A stretch of DNA of 64,000 nucleotides from positions 35,342,741-35,406,740 of the forward strand of contig NC_012870.2 of the NCBI RefSeq assembly GCF_000003195.3, written 5' to 3'. The translations under genes were made by a program, and so were the position numbers. The notes under the pieces are model-generated. The model was not told the origin of the DNA, made no database searches, and worked only from the letters and a program-made list of their open reading frames with translations. The number at the start of each line of letters is the position of its first letter. The first letter of the stretch is position 1. This document shows, in pieces, positions 34,150-45,966 of this stretch. This DNA comes from Sorghum bicolor. Lineage: Eukaryota > Streptophyta > Magnoliopsida > Poales > Poaceae.

Positions 34150-37100
34150 TCTATGGCGGGCCCTCGACACAGTTGACTGCAAGGCAACACAATAGAGAAC
34201 ACCGTGAAGTCTTCGTAGTGAGAATGGCGGTGCCCCAGTACCTCAGCTGGTCAAGCACCCCCATCACTTTCGATCAAGAGGACCACCCCGACAAGGTCAT
34301 CGCCCCTAGCTCTACCCACTCGTCGTCGACCCCATCATCGTCAACACCCGGCTCTCAAAGGTTCTGATGGATGGCGGCAACAGCCTCAACATCATCTACC
34401 TCGAGACCCTCGACCTCCTAGGCATCGACAGGGCGCGACTCCAACCTAGCGCCGGTGGCTTCCATGGCGTCGTACCAGGAAAGAAGGCACTGCCAGTGGG
34501 TCGAATTGACCTACTAGTCTGTTTCAGCATGGCAACCAACTTCAGGAAGGAGACCCTCACCTTTGAGGTGGTGGGGTTCCGGGGCACGTACCACGCCATC
34601 ATCGGACGCCCGGGTTACGCCAAATTCATGGCTATTCCCAACTACACCTACCTGAAGCTGAAGATGCCCGGTCCCAACGGCGTCATCACCGTTAGCTCCT
34701 CATTCGAGCACGCGTACGAGTGCGACGTCGAATGCGTTGAATACGGGGAGGCGGTCAAGAGTTCCACCGAGCACGTCTCGAAGCTCGAGGCCCTGGCCGC
34801 TGAGGCTCCAGAGCCCAAGCGCCACGCAGGCAGCTTCGAGCAGGCGGAGGGAACCAAGAAGATCCCGCTCGACCCCAACAACTCTGACGGCAAGGCGCTG
34901 ACGATCAGCGCCGACCTCGACCCCAAATAAGAAGTTGTGCTCGTCGACTTTCTCCGTGCGAACACCGACATGTTTGCATGGAGTCCCTCAGACATGCCAG
35001 GCATACCGAGGGAGGTCGCCGAGCACTCCTTGGAAATTCGAGCCGGTTCCAAGCCACTGAAGCAACGGTTGCGCCGCTTCGACGAGGAGAAGCGCAAGAT
35101 CATTGGCGAGGAGATCCAAAAGCTTTTGACGGCCGGATTCATCAAGGAGGTTCACCATCCCGACTGGTTTGCAAATCCTGTACTAGTTAAGAAAAAAAAT
35201 GGGGAAATGAGGATGTGTGTCGATTACACGAGTTTAAATAAAGCATGTCCGAAAGTTCCTTTTCCATTACCACGTATTGACCGAATTGTTGATTCTACTG
35301 TGGGATGTGAAACCCTTTCTTTCCTTGATGCATATTCTGGTTACCACCAAATAAAAATGAAAGAGTCCGATCAGCTCGCGACCTCTTTCATTACACCTTT
35401 TGGGATGTATTGTTATGTAACCATGCCGTTCGGGCTTCGAAACGCGGGAGCCACATATCAGCGTTGCATGCTCCATGTGTTTGGCAAGCACATAGGGTCA
35501 ACGGTCGAGGCCTATGTCGATGACATCGTCATCAAGTCAAAACGGCGGGGAGATCTGATCCAGGACCACGAGATTGCTTTTAGCTGCTTACGCGCCAACC
35601 AGATCAAGCTCAACCCCGACAAGTGCGTTTTTGGCGTACCTCGAGGCATGCTCCTTGGTTACATCGTTTCCTAGCGCGGCATCGAGGCCAACCCCGAGAA
35701 AGTCTCGGACATCACAAGAATGGGGCCTATCTGAGACATCAAGGGCGTGGAGAGGGTCACGGGATGCCTAGCGGCGTTGAGTCGTTTTATCTCAAGGTTG
35801 GGAGAAAAGGCGTTGCCACTATATCGACTCCTAAAGAAAGTCGAGCGTTTCTCTTGGACCCCCGAGGCTGAGGAAGCCCTCGAAAACCTGAAGAGAACGC
35901 TGACCTCAGAACCAGTCCTGGTCCCACCTCAACCTGCAGAACCGCTCCTCCTTTACGTTGCCTCGACGACCCAAGTCGTCATTGCAGCTGTGGTGGTCGA
36001 GAGGCAGGAAGAGGGGCATGCATTGCCAGTCTAGAGGCCAGGCTATTTCGTCAGCGAGGTGCTCTCGGAGACCAAGGCGTGTTACCCACAGATCCAGAAG
36101 CTTATCTACGCCGTAATCCTCGCCCGACGCAAAGCACTACTTCCTCGGCCACCCTATCACGGTGGTCTCGTCCTTCCCCCTAGGCGAGATCATCTAAAGT
36201 CGGGAGGCCATGGGAAGAATCGCCAAGTGGTCGGTCGAGCTCATGAGTGAGACTCTCACTTATGTGCCCCGTAAGGCTATCAAGTCGCAAGCCCTGGTGG
36301 ATTTCATCGCAGAATGGACAGACTCCCAGCTTCCCCCGGCTCAGGTTCAGTCGGAGCTGTGGACGATGTACTTCGACGGGTCTCTCATGAAGACGGGAGC
36401 TGGGGCCGGCCTGCTGTTCATCTCGCCCCTGGGCGTTCACATGAGGTATGTCATCAGGATTCACTTTGCCGCATCCAATAACGTCGCGGAATACGAGGCC
36501 CTCGTCACCGGTCTCAAGATCACCATCGAGCTAGGAGTCCGACGCCTCGACGTCCGAGGCGACTCCCAACTCGTCATTGACCAAGTGATGAAGACCTCGA
36601 GCTACCACGATCCGAAAATGGAGGTATACTGCAAGGAGGTCTGTCGACTCGAGGACAAGTTCTATGGCCTCGAGCTCGTCCACGTCGCCCGGCGCTACAA
36701 CGAGGCGGCCGACAAACTCACCAAGATCGTGTCGACTCGAGGCACGATACCACCTGACGCATTCTCAAGAGATCTTCATGAGCCATCCGTCGACTTAGGC
36801 TCGGGGGCTGGTGTCGAAGCCGCTCCTACCCAGCAAATCGACACCGTCGAAGGGCTACTCATGATGGCTGAGGTAATGGAGGTAGAACAGCGACCCGGTC
36901 GACTGTTCGACTGGCGCACGCCATTCCTCGACTACCTAATCCGCTGTGAGCTACCAAAAGATCAATTCGAGGCCCGCCGCATCGCTCGACGGGCCAAGTC
37001 ATATGTAATCTATGGAGAGGACAATGAGCTATATCGACGAAGCCCAACGGGAGTCTTGCAGCGTTGCATCACCATAGAAGAAGGCCGAAAACTCCTCGAG

Positions 37101-38153
37101 GACCTACACTCGCGGGCATGTGGCCACAATGCTGCTCCTCGGACCCTCGTAGGGAACTCCTTCTGGCAAGGCTTCTATTGGCCAACGGCCGTAGCGGATG
37201 ACATAGAACTCGTGCGCTCATGCCATTGGTGCCAATTCTATGCCAAGCAGACGCATCTGCCTGCCCACGCTCTCCAGATGATCCCCATCACATGGCCGTT
37301 TGCGGTATGGGGGCTCGACTTAGTCGGGCCTCTACAAAAGGCAAAATGGGGGTACACCCACTTGTTGGTGGCCATCGACAAATTCTTCAAATGGATCGAG
37401 GCTCGACCCATCACCAACATCCGCTCCGAGCAGGCCGTCCTTTTCTTCACCGACATCATCCACCGGTTTGGGATTCCCAACATCATCATCACTGATAACG
37501 ACACTCAGTTCACCGGCAAAAAGTTTTTGGACTTCTGCGATCAGCATCACATCCGTGTGAACTGGTCTGTAGTGGCCCACCCTCGAACTAATGGCCAGGT
37601 CGAGCGTGCCAACGGCATGATTTTGCAGGGGCTCAAACCAAGGATCTACAATCGCTTGAAGAAATTCGGCAAGAAATGGGTCGAGGAGCTTTCCTCGGTC
37701 CTATGGAGCCTAAGGACGACGCCAAGCAGGGCCACGAAATACACCCCGTTCTTTATGGTCTATGGCTTTGAGGCCGTGCTCCCAACAGACCTCGAGTATG
37801 GATCTCCTCGACTCAAAGCATACAACGAGCAATCAAATAAGGAGACTCAAGAGAACGCGGTCGACCAACTCGAGGAAGCTCGAGACATGGCCCTCGTCAA
37901 CTCCGCCAGATACCAGCAGAAGCTTTGAAGCTACCACGACAAGCACGTGCGCAAGAGGGACTTGAACGTGGGCGACCTCGTCCAACAACGGCGGCAAAGC
38001 AATCAAGGACGCCACAAGCTGACTCCACCTTCAGAGGGCCCATACGTAGTGGCCAAGGTCTTGAAGCCGGGAACATACAAGCTCGTGGACGAAAAGGGGG
38101 CGATCTTCACCAACGCATGGAACATCGAACAACTATGTCGATTCTACCCCTAG
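34150..38153 (+). pseudogene. pol: Element Y pol: PR-RT-RNase H-archaeal RNase H-IN, broken
   Basis: Protease: ITFDQEDHP and then VLMDGGNSLN at about 34359, with a one-base shift near 34313. RT: 34937-35670 with VKKKNGEMRMCVDYTSLNKA, FLDAYSGYHQ and the YVDD box at about 35514. A degenerate Gypsy RNase H follows (35750-36180), then the Tat-specific archaeal-type RNase H (36354-36720: YFDGSL, NNVAEYEAL, RGDSQLVI, AADKL). Integrase: HHCC finger at 37109-37230 and the D,D,E core (LDLVGPL, ITDNDTQF, VERANGM). Ends at TAG 38151-38153. Breaks: TAA 34928-34930, TAG 35672-35674, TGA near 35733, TAG 36032-36034, a shift near 36135, TAA near 36196, TGA 37926-37928. Confidence 0.95.
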
Positions 38154-38695
38154 AGTTTCAAAGCTTTATGTTCCCATGTACATTCTATACCAAGGCTTTG
38201 TAAATAAATGCATGAATAAATAATGTCTTTCCCTCGAGCAATTCACTTTTTTCACGAGTCAAGATCTCGACGTTAGAAGGGAGTACCGACTATGACCCAC
38301 CATAGTCGATACCCCCTCGGGGGCTAACAGGGGGGTGACCCCCCCAAGTGTCGAAAAAACCAGGTAACCCCTTCTTTCCTATCAGTAATCTCATATGATT
38401 GAGTAGTAGAGGCACCTCGAGCCCCTTAAGGGTCGAGGGACGACGAGCCTGAGGACTCCTACGCCCCCGGGCTACGGAAACTCTACTCGCTTCCTCACCC
38501 TTGAGGTAACCAAGATCACCTTAAACAAAAGATCAAATGAGGAACACAAATATAGGCGCAAAGGGAAATAAAAGAGCCTCGAGCGGAAAGACAGATAAAC
38601 ATTTGACAACCACTTAAAAGACATTGTATTACTTAAAGACAAATTAACAAAGTACTATACAAGGGGCCCAGGCACCCAGAGTAGGCTCACAGGCC
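38154..38695. other. Convergent intergenic region with hairpin cluster
   Basis: Lies between the end of pol (+) and the end of the antisense gene (-). Two AATAAA-type signals at 38203-38220 could serve pol transcripts. Three inverted repeats follow in 60 bp: CGACTATG/CATAGTCG (38287-38294, 38301-38308), CCCCC/GGGGG (38312-38316, 38319-38323) and GGGGGG/CCCCCC (38330-38335, 38339-38344). Confidence 0.65.
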
Positions 38696-39174
38696 TCAGT
38701 CCGCGTCTCGGCCCTCACCATCCTCACCCGCGCCTGAGCTAGTCTCAGGAGGAAGTACCTCTGGCTCAAATAGCTTAGCCAACCTCTCTCCAGGAACCTC
38801 TGCGTCGTCGATCAAGGCGTGGAGCCTCTCCTCGTTCTCCGTGTCAGTCTTGGAGATATCGGTGACGAAGCCGTGGGACACCACCTCCATGTAGTAGGAG
38901 AAGCCTGAGCAGACTACCGCCATCGCCCGCTTCACTCCAACATGGAGAGCGTCCCGCACCCGGTCCCTCAGCGTAGCTCCAAGATAGCATAGCTGGTCGA
39001 CGAGTGCATCGCCCCGAGCCTCCTCCCTCGACTCGTCGACAGGCTCGATCTCCCAAGAGGCCGAGAGGTCGCTTATCGCAGTCCTTAGACGACCGTTCAA
39101 GGCGACCTCCCCCTCGAGCTGGGCCTTGATGGAGTGGGCCTCGACTTGGGCAGCCAGCAGCTCGTCCTTGAGCC
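38696..39174 (-). pseudogene. Antisense gene exon 6 (C-terminus)
   Basis: Begins after TTCTTGCAG, phase 1, and ends at TGA 38698-38696. Reads as the end of the coiled coil, then a Glu/Asp/Arg-rich region and a short acidic, Gly-rich tail (SSGAGEDGEGRDAD). No stop inside. Confidence 0.85.
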
Positions 39175-39638
39175 CTGCAAGAATCAACATGAGTGGGTTA
39201 GATAACACCAAACACGCCTTAGAAAAGAAACTCGATAACAGAAAACATACCACGGATGCTTTCCACCAAAGCCGTGTTCTCGCCGACCAAATCGGTGTTG
39301 GCCCTCTCGACCTCCCTGTTTGAGCGCGCCAGCTCGGTGTTGGCGACGCGCAGATCCTCGATCGCCTTGCCGGCCTGCGTGATGGCTCCTTCCTTCTCCA
39401 GCAGCGCCCTCTTCAAACGATTGACGTCGTCAGAGAGGCTGTGGGATCGAGCCCACTCCGCCTCGAGGTCTTCGAGGGCCTTCTTCTTTGCCTCCTCCGT
39501 GGCGCTCCTGGCGACCTCGCTGTTCACATACTCCACCTTCATCCTCTGGAAGGAATCTCGGATGGAGTCCAGGTCGGTCTTGAGGAGACCCTTCTCCTTG
39601 TCCAGATCAGCAACAACACTCTTGTAGGATAGGGCGTC

Positions 39639-40919
39639 TGTTGACGGTCCTTAATGCTCACAATTAACCATCAACTAATCATAGAAAAGGATCCAAATGC
39701 AACCAACACCTAGACTTAGGGTTTTATCTGATAGAATTCCACAAGTTTTGGTGTTTGTCTATTTCTGCAGGGGGTTATCAGGAAATACGAAAGAAAGGCC
39801 CACACGTAGGGTTTACATAGAGATATTAATGTACCGCACAATTTTCTACCATCTAGAAGACTCCAGAAGCCACGGGAACGAACGGGAGGCCGATCGGGCT
39901 CGGAGGCAGGGCGCCCGCCCAACTCTCCTGGGCGCCCGCCCAGCTACAGTGTCCAATTCGGACTGGTTTCGCGTATTATGCTCCACCGACCTAAAGGATC
40001 AAGGAAAACCGTGCGATCAATGTCGGTTTAATCCGACGGCCCAGATTCACTTTGAAGGGACTATAAAACCAGACCCCCCTGGCCCCTGGAGATCATACCT
40101 CTTCTACAGAATCAAAGTTAGGGTTTCAATTCTTCATCCAAGTAGAGAGGATCCCTCTAGTTCTTCTAGTTCTACCTCTAGTTCATCTGGATCTAGTTCT
40201 AGTTCATCTAGTTCTAGTTCTAGTTCCTCTAGTTCTAGTTCTAGTTAGTTCTAGTTGTAATCTAGAAAATAGGGAGAGAGAAGAGGAGAGCGGAGGAGGA
40301 GCCGGATCTGTCGGATCTTCCTCAACATTGTACTCTTGCAGCAACTGGTTCGTTCTTCGTCATTCTCCAGGTTCTTCAATTCATAACTCCTGAGTTCTCT
40401 AATTACTTTTATTTACATTCAAGTTATTTATTGGATTCCCGCTTGCATCAAGTGCTCTAATCTTTGAAACATTAGAGTAGTAATTAATAGATTAGACGTG
40501 GTGTTTACTCTTGCAATTACCTAGAATTGCACCCAATCCTGCGGATTGTTGTGGTAGCCTTAGGGTAGTGACAGCCCTAACGGTCGACGTATTCCACCTC
40601 GTTCGGATCGGTGTTTGTAGGACCGTAGTCGGAGCTTCCTAGCCCCCTTCTCATCTCTTTCTGTGGTTAGTGTTCTGATGTCCCGAAATAGATAATCTTG
40701 AAGTAATTCTTGATTCTTAGATCAACTAGAGAACTCTCAAGAAACTTCCTCTCTTCTCTCCAAAAATAATTATATAGTTATCCTTGGGCGATCTTTATTC
40801 TTAATTAGTACACTCACATTCCCTGTGGAAAATCGATACTCTGGAATACTCCCGGGTGAAGGCTACGTCGGTATCCGTGCGCTTGCGGATTTTTCTGTTT
40901 GCGTTTAAAATACCCAACA
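39639..40919 (+). repeat. Element 3 5' LTR
   Basis: Starts TGTTGACGGTCCTTAATG and ends ATACCCAACA. GGGCGCCCGCCC boxes at 39909-39920 and 39930-39941; TATAAAA at about 40063. The extra length over the 3' copy comes mainly from the TAGTTC repeat. Confidence 0.95.
40156..40250 (+). repeat. TAGTTC-type hexanucleotide repeat
   Basis: Imperfect TCTAGT/TAGTTC array in the 5' LTR of element 3, downstream of the TATA box. The 3' LTR has a shorter array at about 46484-46555. Confidence 0.85.
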
Positions 40920-40926
40920 AGCTTTC

Positions 40927-40944
40927 TGGCGCCGTTGCCGGGGA
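40927..40944 (+). other. Primer binding site, tRNA-Asp
   Basis: TGGCGCCGTTGCCGGGGA, a perfect 18-base complement of the plant tRNA-Asp 3' end, 7 bases after the LTR. Confidence 0.92.
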
Positions 40945-41037
40945 ACGGCAGCTGTGCTAGTTTCGAACCAAGTCGTCCATGTATCCTTTTTCTTTTCCTT
41001 TTTTACCACACTCACCTTACCATTTTCACCACACCAC

Positions 41038-41250
41038 ATGGATTTCACTCTAAGCATTAATGAGCATGGAATTTATTTCATAGCCACTTCATTTACTCCA
41101 TGCTCATATGCAACATCTTCACAATCCATTGGTCTCTCCAACATCACCACATTCGAGATCTCCAACCCCCTCTTCCTTTCTATTTATAAAAACATTAAAA
41201 GGGCGGTTGTCGATGCATATGTCTATAATAAATTTTGCAGATCTCGTTGA
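41038..41250 (+). CDS. Short conserved ORF (gag C-terminal module)
   Basis: 70 codons from the ATG at 41038 to TGA. The last 60 or so residues match the C-terminus of element 2 gag (HGIYFIAT...NITTFEISNP...CRSR) with only three or four amino-acid changes, although the rest of gag is gone. No family recognised. It may be a mere remnant, or a module kept for itself; the neighbouring non-coding DNA is also similar, so conservation alone does not decide. Confidence 0.5.
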   Translation: MDFTLSINEHGIYFIATSFTPCSYATSSQSIGLSNITTFEISNPLFLSIYKNIKRAVVDAYVYNKFCRSR

Positions 41251-42740
41251 GTTGATCTTGATATAGGTCAGCGTTGGAGGGGAAACCACTTCGCCGACAT
41301 AAATTGAGGGTTTCCCAAGGACAAGCTTAGTGTCCTAAAGCAAGCACTGATCAGATTGTAACATGAGCTTTTAATTATTTGCAACATTACCTTGTGTGTT
41401 GAGCATATAAGGATAATTGTAAAAATATTCCTTCTGGTATTCTTGTCACTAACCTTTCTAGGATTGGAGCAAGAAGATCGGATGAATGACAAGCACAAGG
41501 TATGTCCAACCAATCATCATACAACATTGAATTAAATTCATCCAAACTTGAATTTTGCAAAATTCAAGCTTGGGGGAGTACTTTACATAAAAACATCCTA
41601 TGCCATGTTGCTATGTTGGTTGTCACTACCTTCGAGACATGCTCAATTTGTTAAATACTAATCATACTACTTCATCTCCACTTGAGTAGATCTCTATAAA
41701 TGCTTTCATGCTACCTTTATTTGCTTTAGTATATGTCTAGGTTTGGAGTAGTTTCATTTATCTCTTAATTAAGCATGGTGCTTAGTTTAGGGCTGATGAT
41801 CTTACTTCCAAGGGAGTTTAAATTAAGCATGATGCTTAGGTTAAAATGCCCTCCTAAATCAAATTAGACATGGTGTCTAGGTTGATTTTTGAGCCGATAG
41901 TATGCTATAGAAGATATTGGACATTTTGTTGGACTAACCCCTGCAGGAAAACTTTCAATATCGACCTGGGAAGTCCTGAGATAAACTCACATTGGAGACA
42001 AAGAGAGAGGCACATGAAGTTTAACAATTTACACAAGGAAGGCATAGATCACAAGAGATGATCCATGGAGGGTGCCACAAACACGATGCACAACCGCTAA
42101 GAGAGGAAAGCTTCCACAAGGTGATATTGTACCATCACTCTTCAAGTAAGGTAACATCTTAAGGTACTTGAGTATCATTTCTTTTTATAAGCTTCTCCTT
42201 ATTTCTGGCGTTCACATGAATAAAAGAGACAAACATGTATGATTTACAACTCTAGATTAACCAACCCAGTCGATTCAATATGTTTAGTCCTTCCACCTTT
42301 GTGACCCCATACTCCTAATCATATGAACTAAAATGTTGCACACTCAATCTTTGGAAGATATATTTTATAAAAAACAACATAAATATAGAAAGATTATCTT
42401 TCCATTAGGTTGAGCGATTTGATCTAACAAATGTTTTAAATGTTATACTCATGATCTTATTATCCATCAACTTTGTCTTGCTCACTATGCTTAAGGTTAG
42501 AGAAGAACAAATACACTTTTGGTTCTGTTGGTGTTTCCACCAACAGGGCCCATGCACTTGATCTCTGCCTTGTCTCTATGAGTAGGTACACTTTGAGCAA
42601 AATATGAAGGAGTTTTACAACTCCCAGACTCCACCAATGTGAAGAACCTAGATCTATGAGCACAAACACGCTGGAGATACTGGACACTCATGCAAACACT
42701 GCCCTGAGATGCTTGAGGACGTAACTACTGGAGTAACCGC
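41251..42740 (+). other. Element 3 non-coding region between ORF and protease
   Basis: AT-rich, close match to 7275-8630 of element 2. A hairpin CTGTTGGTG/CACCAACAG lies at 42525-42533 and 42538-42546 (4-nt loop). Confidence 0.75.
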
Positions 42741-42744
42741 GTTG

Positions 42745-43198
42745 TGAAAGTAATTACTGATCTTCTGCCGGTTAAGAGAAACAATCCAGGACGCCCCGTC
42801 ATCCCGATCTCCATCGGCATGGTGGACTTCCTAGAAGCACTTTGTGAGTTTGGCTCCAGCGTCAACATTATGCCAGGGTACTCTATGGAAAATTCTTTAC
42901 ACATCCTTTATTAGAAACAACCATGTGTTTGCAGCTTGCAGATTAGACACTAAGTTTCCCAAAGGGAATATTGAAGAGCCTCTGCGTCCGAGTTGGTACC
43001 TTGTACGCCCCAGCAGACTTCTTGGTAATAGAGACTGGTACTGATGAGAGGGCACCCATCATTCTAGAGAGGCCATTCCTGAACACCTCGAGAGCTGTCA
43101 TCTACGCTAGTGCTGTCAAGATCAGTTTCTTCATCAAGGGGACGAAGGAGACGTTTTCCTACAAGAACAAAACTACACAAATCTCAGAGCAATCCTGA
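42745..43198 (+). pseudogene. First retropepsin-like domain (element 3)
   Basis: Contains PGRPVIPISIGMVDF, then LCEFGSSVNIMP where Asp-[Ser/Thr/Phe]-Gly is usual; the catalytic Asp reads Glu. A one-base shift near 42877 and TAG near 42944 precede the downstream half (LCVRVGTLYAPADFLVIETG, PIILERPFLNTS), which is open to TGA at 43196-43198. It would have been a protease processing Gag. Confidence 0.75.
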
Positions 43199-43242
43199 CA
43201 TGAACCAAGGAAAGGACCAACAGGAGGAACAGGAACAAGCAA

Positions 43243-43927
43243 TTGTGGACTGAGTCAGCTAAGATGGTCACTGCTGCTCAAGGAGGTCAAGATCGTCAAC
43301 TCAAGTCACCTTTCCTGACCAAAAAGGATGACCCAGCCATGCCAAGCATCCAGTGGTCCATTAATGGATACAACTTCCCAAATACGCTTTGCGACACCGG
43401 GTCAGGCGTCAACATAATGGCCGCAGTCACTTATTAGCTCCTATTCGCAACCATGCCCCTAAAACCGACATACATTCAGCTCCAGATGGCAGATCAGACA
43501 TTTCGAAAGGTTGAAGGTTATTGACATGGGAGAAGACGAGTACGGTCCACCCATCATCCTTAGAAGACCGTTCCTCAGCACTGTTAAAGCAATCATCTAC
43601 ATTGAAACCGGAGAAGTCCACATGCACTTCCCCTCTGAGAAGGTACGCCACTATTTTACTGACCCTAACTATATAGTTGAAGACTCTAAGCAGGTTAGGA
43701 CAAGAAGAAGACAACACAACCGCAACCAGAGGAGGCAATTTATCAGGGACAGATGGACAGACTACGAAGGAGAAGTAGTGAGGTCTGAAGACATACAGCT
43801 TGAACAGAACTGTCCTGAGGAGACCGTAGCAACGACTCAGTCGTGGAGAGAGAAGATAGTTATACACGAAGAGCAGGCTCTGCCGGAACCACCGACTATG
43901 TCATCCAGCGAATCCCAGGACGACTGA
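43243..43927 (+). pseudogene. Second retropepsin-like domain and basic/acidic tail (element 3)
   Basis: Carries LCDTGSGVNIM with intact Asp, TAG at 43433-43435 (TYQLL expected), QLQMADQTF, then a deletion with frame change near 43505, after which VIDMGEDEYG and PIILRRPFLSTVKAIIY continue to a His/Arg-rich then Glu/Ser-rich tail ending at TGA 43925-43927. It follows the first domain by 45 nt, so two protease-like units stand in tandem. Confidence 0.75.
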
Positions 43928-45966
43928 GAAAACGGAGAGTCCCGTTCGGAGGTCTTAAAAACACCGAACGTCTTGCCAAGAGGTAAACTTGGTAGTTATC
44001 CTTTTCCTTTCAATTGTTTAAAATAGTTTGCTTAGTTAATCAGGTTCATATCATCTTGAAAAAAAATATATATAAAAATAAATGATCCTACTAAAGAGCG
44101 TAACATTTATTTAGGAGGCTCAACATGATAAAGGCTAGATATTTATGCTAACACTTAACTAGTTCCACAAAGCTTTGTTGTCTATTTGAGCTCCACAAAA
44201 TTCAAGGATCAAAGAAGACTAGTAGACGGAGGACATCCTAATCACTGTCAGGGTGCTGCCGACATTCAACTACACCTCCGCCACCAGCTACATCAGAAGG
44301 AATTACTTCAAGATCTAGCTTGGGGGAGAGCACCCCCATTTATCTAGCTAAGTGTTCTACTCACGTTTATATTTTACTCAAATAATAATGCATAATCATA
44401 AAAACCCAAATAAAGATTTTGTGCTTATATCTTTGCTTAGTTTGCTAAATAAATAAAGTTTGCTATGAACCCTCATGATAAGCTCTCACATGGAAATGAT
44501 GAATAGTTGCTCTGCCATGACTAAATTCTCAAAATTGAAATCTCTCTTAAGTTTAGGTATGACTGTTATTAATTAACATTTGCTCTAAACCTGAACTTGT
44601 GGGGAGAGTACTTGATCTAGAGTCTAAGTCGTTAACGGATACGATATGGGAAGGTTGAGCTGCTGTTTATCTGTTCCCAGAGATGCTAGAATTCTGGAGA
44701 ATTTTATCTTTGAAAATCTTTAAAATATCATATGATGAGTTCTTGTATGATGAGAGTTTAAATTCCTACCACAGCCATATATACATGCTTGCTAGACTTT
44801 GAGCCACACATTTACTTTTTACTGCTTATGAGCATTGAGTGTAGTCAAGCTGTGTAGACCCTTAGAAGCTTGTCATGTGGTTAAGTCAAGATTCACTTGC
44901 ACGTTCACTCACACATGTTGCTTCTACTCCGGAAGTACGCATCCACATATATCCATCCATTTCCATCTCCAGAACCACCCAAAAATATTCTACTCCTAAT
45001 CTGGGAGAGAATAGCCAAAAATATTTATGTTTTTCCCCTGTGAAATAAATGCTCAAGTTATCTTGTTACTACCACTTGCTATATTATTTCAAGAGATGAG
45101 TGCTCTAAAAAAAGAGAGAGAAAAAAAGAAAGAATATGAGGAAATAAAAAGGGGCAAGTGCCCGGAACCTCAAAAGAAAAAAAAAGTGAGACGAGAGGTA
45201 AAAATGGACAAGTGTCCGACAGTAGAATTAGGGGTACAAGATACCCACCTGAGAGAAAAGAAAAAGAAAATATAGAGCATCTCATTCTCCTCAAAAAGTT
45301 TTAAAAGAGCAAGAAAGGTATGTATCCCCTCAAAAGCGCACAAGTAGAATTAGACTTTCACCATTGTTATCACCATCATCACCATACACCATTCATTCGC
45401 CACACATGCACATCTTGATTTGACTTATTGACTTGTTCTTCTGGATCCATGGCTTGACTATGCAATAAATGTCTTGTAAGTATGTATTAGCTGTCTCCCA
45501 CCTATGAGCTCTAGATATTAAAGCCTTATTAGAGTAGGATGAGAGAGAAGGCAATGTCACTATGCCTTATACCACAAATACCACATACTTTGAGAGGAGG
45601 CATATACCATTACTACCTTGGTAAGGATCCAGAAATACCACAAAAGAGAGACTTGAGAGAGTCATACAAGGAATCTCTGAGTTTTATTTGAAAATCTACA
45701 AAAACTCCAGAGCTATAGTTAATCGAAGAACAAGAGACATGATGCTTGAATAGACTGTTCTATCTTTTAACTACTCAAGACAGAAGTGACGGTTACAAGT
45801 CCCATGGTGAAAGGTAAATGAGTAAGTTTTAAGTCTTAACAGTTTACTCTAACCAGAGATGAGATCTTGTTTAAACGCATGTGTATCTTTAAGTTATGAA
45901 ACCACTGCAGAAACTCTTGAGTTCATCTTTGCTCAGGGACGAGCAAAGGTTAAGCTTGGGGAAGCT
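43928..45966 (+). other. Element 3 non-coding 3' region
   Basis: Matches element 2 from about 8660 to 10805, including the GCTTGGGGGAGAGCACCCCC motif (44319), a purine-rich run (45110-45190), a (CAY)n tract (45360-45395) and the polypurine tract before 45967. No gene seen. Confidence 0.75.

Noticed and set aside
40156..40250. Ser-rich repeat peptide in element 3
   Set aside because: It is translation of the TAGTTC hexanucleotide array in the LTR; length differs between the LTR copies.
40927..40944. tRNA-Asp-like sequence
   Set aside because: Only 18 bases, directly after an LTR; it is the primer site, not a tRNA gene.
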